Shown one piece after another: positions 32,126 through 33,419 of a stretch of 33,419 nucleotides of DNA. A model generated the notes under the pieces. The model did not search any database. It saw nothing but the letters and a program-made list of their open reading frames with translations, and was not told where the DNA came from. The DNA is from Sphingomonas palmae (GTDB lineage: Bacteria > Pseudomonadota > Alphaproteobacteria > Sphingomonadales > Sphingomonadaceae), in assembly GCF_900109565.1 (NCBI RefSeq), contig NZ_FNZZ01000007.1, positions 82,209 to 115,627 of the forward strand. The letters are read 5' to 3'. Every line of letters starts with the position of its first letter. Position 1 is the first letter of the stretch. Both the position numbers and the translations under genes were made by a program.

Positions 32126-33090
32126 GCCGGGATCTGGAATCCCTCGACGCTGTTAGGCGACGTGACACTGGGGGAGGGCATCCTCAATAACGAGCTCTAC
32201 ATCGGCCGCCGAATCTTTAACCGCCGCACCTGGGTCGAGGTGCCAAACGAGCGGCGCGGTTTCTCGCGCCGCCCGCGCCTCAACCCCGAGGCGGAGTGGA
32301 TCATCCGCGACGAACCGCAGCTGCGGATCATCGAACAGCCGCTCTGGGACCGGGTGAAGGCGCGGCAAGCGGAAGCACAAAGCGCGCGCGACGCGAAGTT
32401 CAAACTGACCGGCAATCCGCTGGCCGGCGCTAAGCGCCCTGCGCATCTCCTCTCCGGTCTGGTGACCTGCGGCACGTGCGGCGCGCCATTCTTGGCCACG
32501 GGCGCCGGACGATGGCGGTGCAAGGGCCACCGCACAGGAACGTGCGACAACGGCTCGGTCACAACCATCGAGCTGGAAACGCGTGCGCTGGCGGGCATCC
32601 GCGAGCGGCTGCTGACCCCGGCGCTCATCAAGCGCTTCGCCGCCCTCCTACAGCAGGAAGTCGTGGTCGCGGCGGAGGCCGGAAACGCCGAGCGCGCGCA
32701 GGCCGAGCACGACCTTGCTGAGACCCGCCCCCGCATCGCCAAGCTCGTCACCCGCATCGAGGAGGACGAGGATGCCCCCCGCGCACTGATGGCGCGGGTG
32801 AAAAGTCTGGAGGCCGAGGAACGGCGCCTGGAGGAGCTCATCGCAGGCACGCCCGCATCGCAAGTCATTCGCCTGCCGACGAACTACGAGAGCCTGTACA
32901 CGCGCGCGATCGCCAAGCTCGACGCACACCTCGCATCGGACGATGGCGCGAGCGCCCGGCAGGTGATCCGCCCGCTCATCGAGAAGATTGTGGTGCAGCC
33001 GGGCAGGGCGCGTGGCGGCAAGCGGCGCCCCGTTCAGCTATCCGGTAACCGGTACCGGATGCTAGCGTTCGCGAAGGGAGCGTGTGTGCG
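32126..33090 (+). pseudogene. Large serine recombinase fragment, both ends missing
   Basis: About 320 residues of a large serine recombinase. The first recognisable part is IWNPSTLLGD followed by GILNNELYIGRRIFNRR, the recombinase domain that binds DNA. Next come EPQLRIIEQPLWDRVKARQ, the zinc ribbon VTCGTCGAPF and CKGHRTGTCDNG with its four Cys, and a coiled coil (about 32680-32860, EHDLAETRPRIAKLVTRIEE). The N-terminal catalytic resolvase domain with its active Ser is absent, and the frame stays open past the family's usual end (QVIRPLIEKIVVQPGR), running through the rRNA-operon terminator and tRNA to a stop at 33268. It is therefore truncated at both ends and inactive, left by an element that inserted next to the rRNA operon. 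Confidence 0.85.
33040..33060. repeat. Perfect 8-bp inverted repeat near the recombinase fragment end
   Basis: ATCCGGTA at 33040-33047 and TACCGGAT at 33053-33060 around ACCGG. It lies where recombinase homology fades, about 40 nt before the rRNA-operon terminator. It may be part of an attachment site or chance. Confidence 0.55.
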
Positions 33091-33098
33091 AGACGCAA

Positions 33099-33129
33099 GA
33101 AAGCCCGGACCGGGTGGTCTGAGGCTTTC
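33099..33129 (-). terminator. Intrinsic terminator of the rRNA operon
   Basis: On the minus strand, AAAGCC (33128-33123) pairs with GGCTTT (33105-33100), with an inner GACC/GGTC stem, then a short TTTCTTG run. It lies 10 nt after the 3' end of tRNA-fMet, where the rRNA operon transcript should end. Confidence 0.75.
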
Positions 33130-33139
33130 GTGGTATTGT

Positions 33140-33216
<77 letters not shown>

Positions 33217-33307
33217 TCGGCTGGATGTTGGTCCAGCGGGATATGGCCTGCGTGTTGGCAGGGGGTAACATTGTGATGGGTTCTTTGTGTGTGTTTCACC
33301 GGCGTCA

Positions 33308-33419
33308 ATGCCTGGCGGCGACCTACTCTTCCATCGCTTGAGCGATAGTACCATTGGCGCAGAAGGGTTTCACGGCCGAGTTCGGGATGGGATCGGGTGG
33401 GACACCGACGCTATGGCCA
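33308..33419 (-). rRNA. rrf: 5S rRNA, 5' end outside the window
   Basis: The minus strand reads GGCCATAGCGTCGGTG, CCCGAACTCGG, TGAAACCC, and ends GTCGCCGCCAGGCAT near 33308, matching 5S rRNA. Only the first few nucleotides, which pair with the 3' GCCAGG, are missing. It is the last rRNA of an operon that continues beyond the window. Confidence 0.96.

Noticed and set aside
31965..32190. Short frames before the recombinase fragment as its N-terminus
   Set aside because: They show no resolvase catalytic motif or active Ser; homology starts only near 32126.

Overview
The window reads as chromosomal DNA of a high-GC alphaproteobacterium, most likely a sphingomonad (Sphingomonas or a close relative). 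The pointers are strongly GC-biased codon use, a Caulobacter/Sphingomonas-type TonB-dependent receptor next to flavin-dependent tryptophan-halogenase-like proteins and a DUF6445 protein, and the end of an rRNA operon in the order 5S rRNA then initiator tRNA-fMet. The genus is inferred from gene content, not from a search.

Layout. 1-888: the distal part of a type I-E-like CRISPR array (15 repeats of 29 nt, 14 spacers of 32 nt) with an internal tandem duplication of two spacer units; no cas gene is in the window. 1021-1565: a decayed IS5-family transposase. 1882-5917, all on the minus strand: response regulator, histidine kinase, exported Dps-like ferritin, DUF3833 lipoprotein and VIT/CCC1 metal transporter. 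The last three overlap at their stop/start codons and look like an iron or manganese handling unit. 6148-6939, plus strand: PAP2 phosphatase and a small membrane protein.

7043-22259 is a maltodextrin/alpha-glucan utilisation locus. One minus-strand operon with overlapping stop/start codons carries a secreted GH13 amylase, a GH13 alpha-glucosidase, a GH97 alpha-glucosidase and a tryptophan-halogenase-like protein, followed 14 nt later by a sugar MFS transporter. A divergent LacI-family regulator lies upstream, and beyond it are a second halogenase-like gene, a TonB-dependent receptor and DUF6445. The 12-mer CATACGTATTCA, containing the palindrome ATACGTAT, lies upstream of both the amylase operon and the receptor and is a candidate LacI-family operator. 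A strong intrinsic terminator separates the receptor from the second halogenase gene. The likely scheme is receptor uptake across the outer membrane, periplasmic hydrolysis, and transport by the MFS protein.

22260-23990 is a scar-like, AT-richer region holding a broken P4-type integrase and a 5'-truncated CapA gene that meet head to head. 23994-31046 is a carboxylate uptake module: alpha/beta hydrolase, small unknown protein, CitMHS transporter, OprP-like porin and a lone periplasmic binding protein, with a divergent TctD/TctE-like two-component system. The binding protein has no ABC permease nearby and may serve as the sensor's ligand-binding partner.

31046-33090 is mobile debris: an IS5-family element that appears complete (imperfect terminal repeats and a frameshifted transposase) abutting the kinase stop codon, then a large serine recombinase truncated at both ends. 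It runs into the back of the rRNA operon, whose terminator, tRNA-fMet and 5S rRNA lie on the minus strand and close the window.
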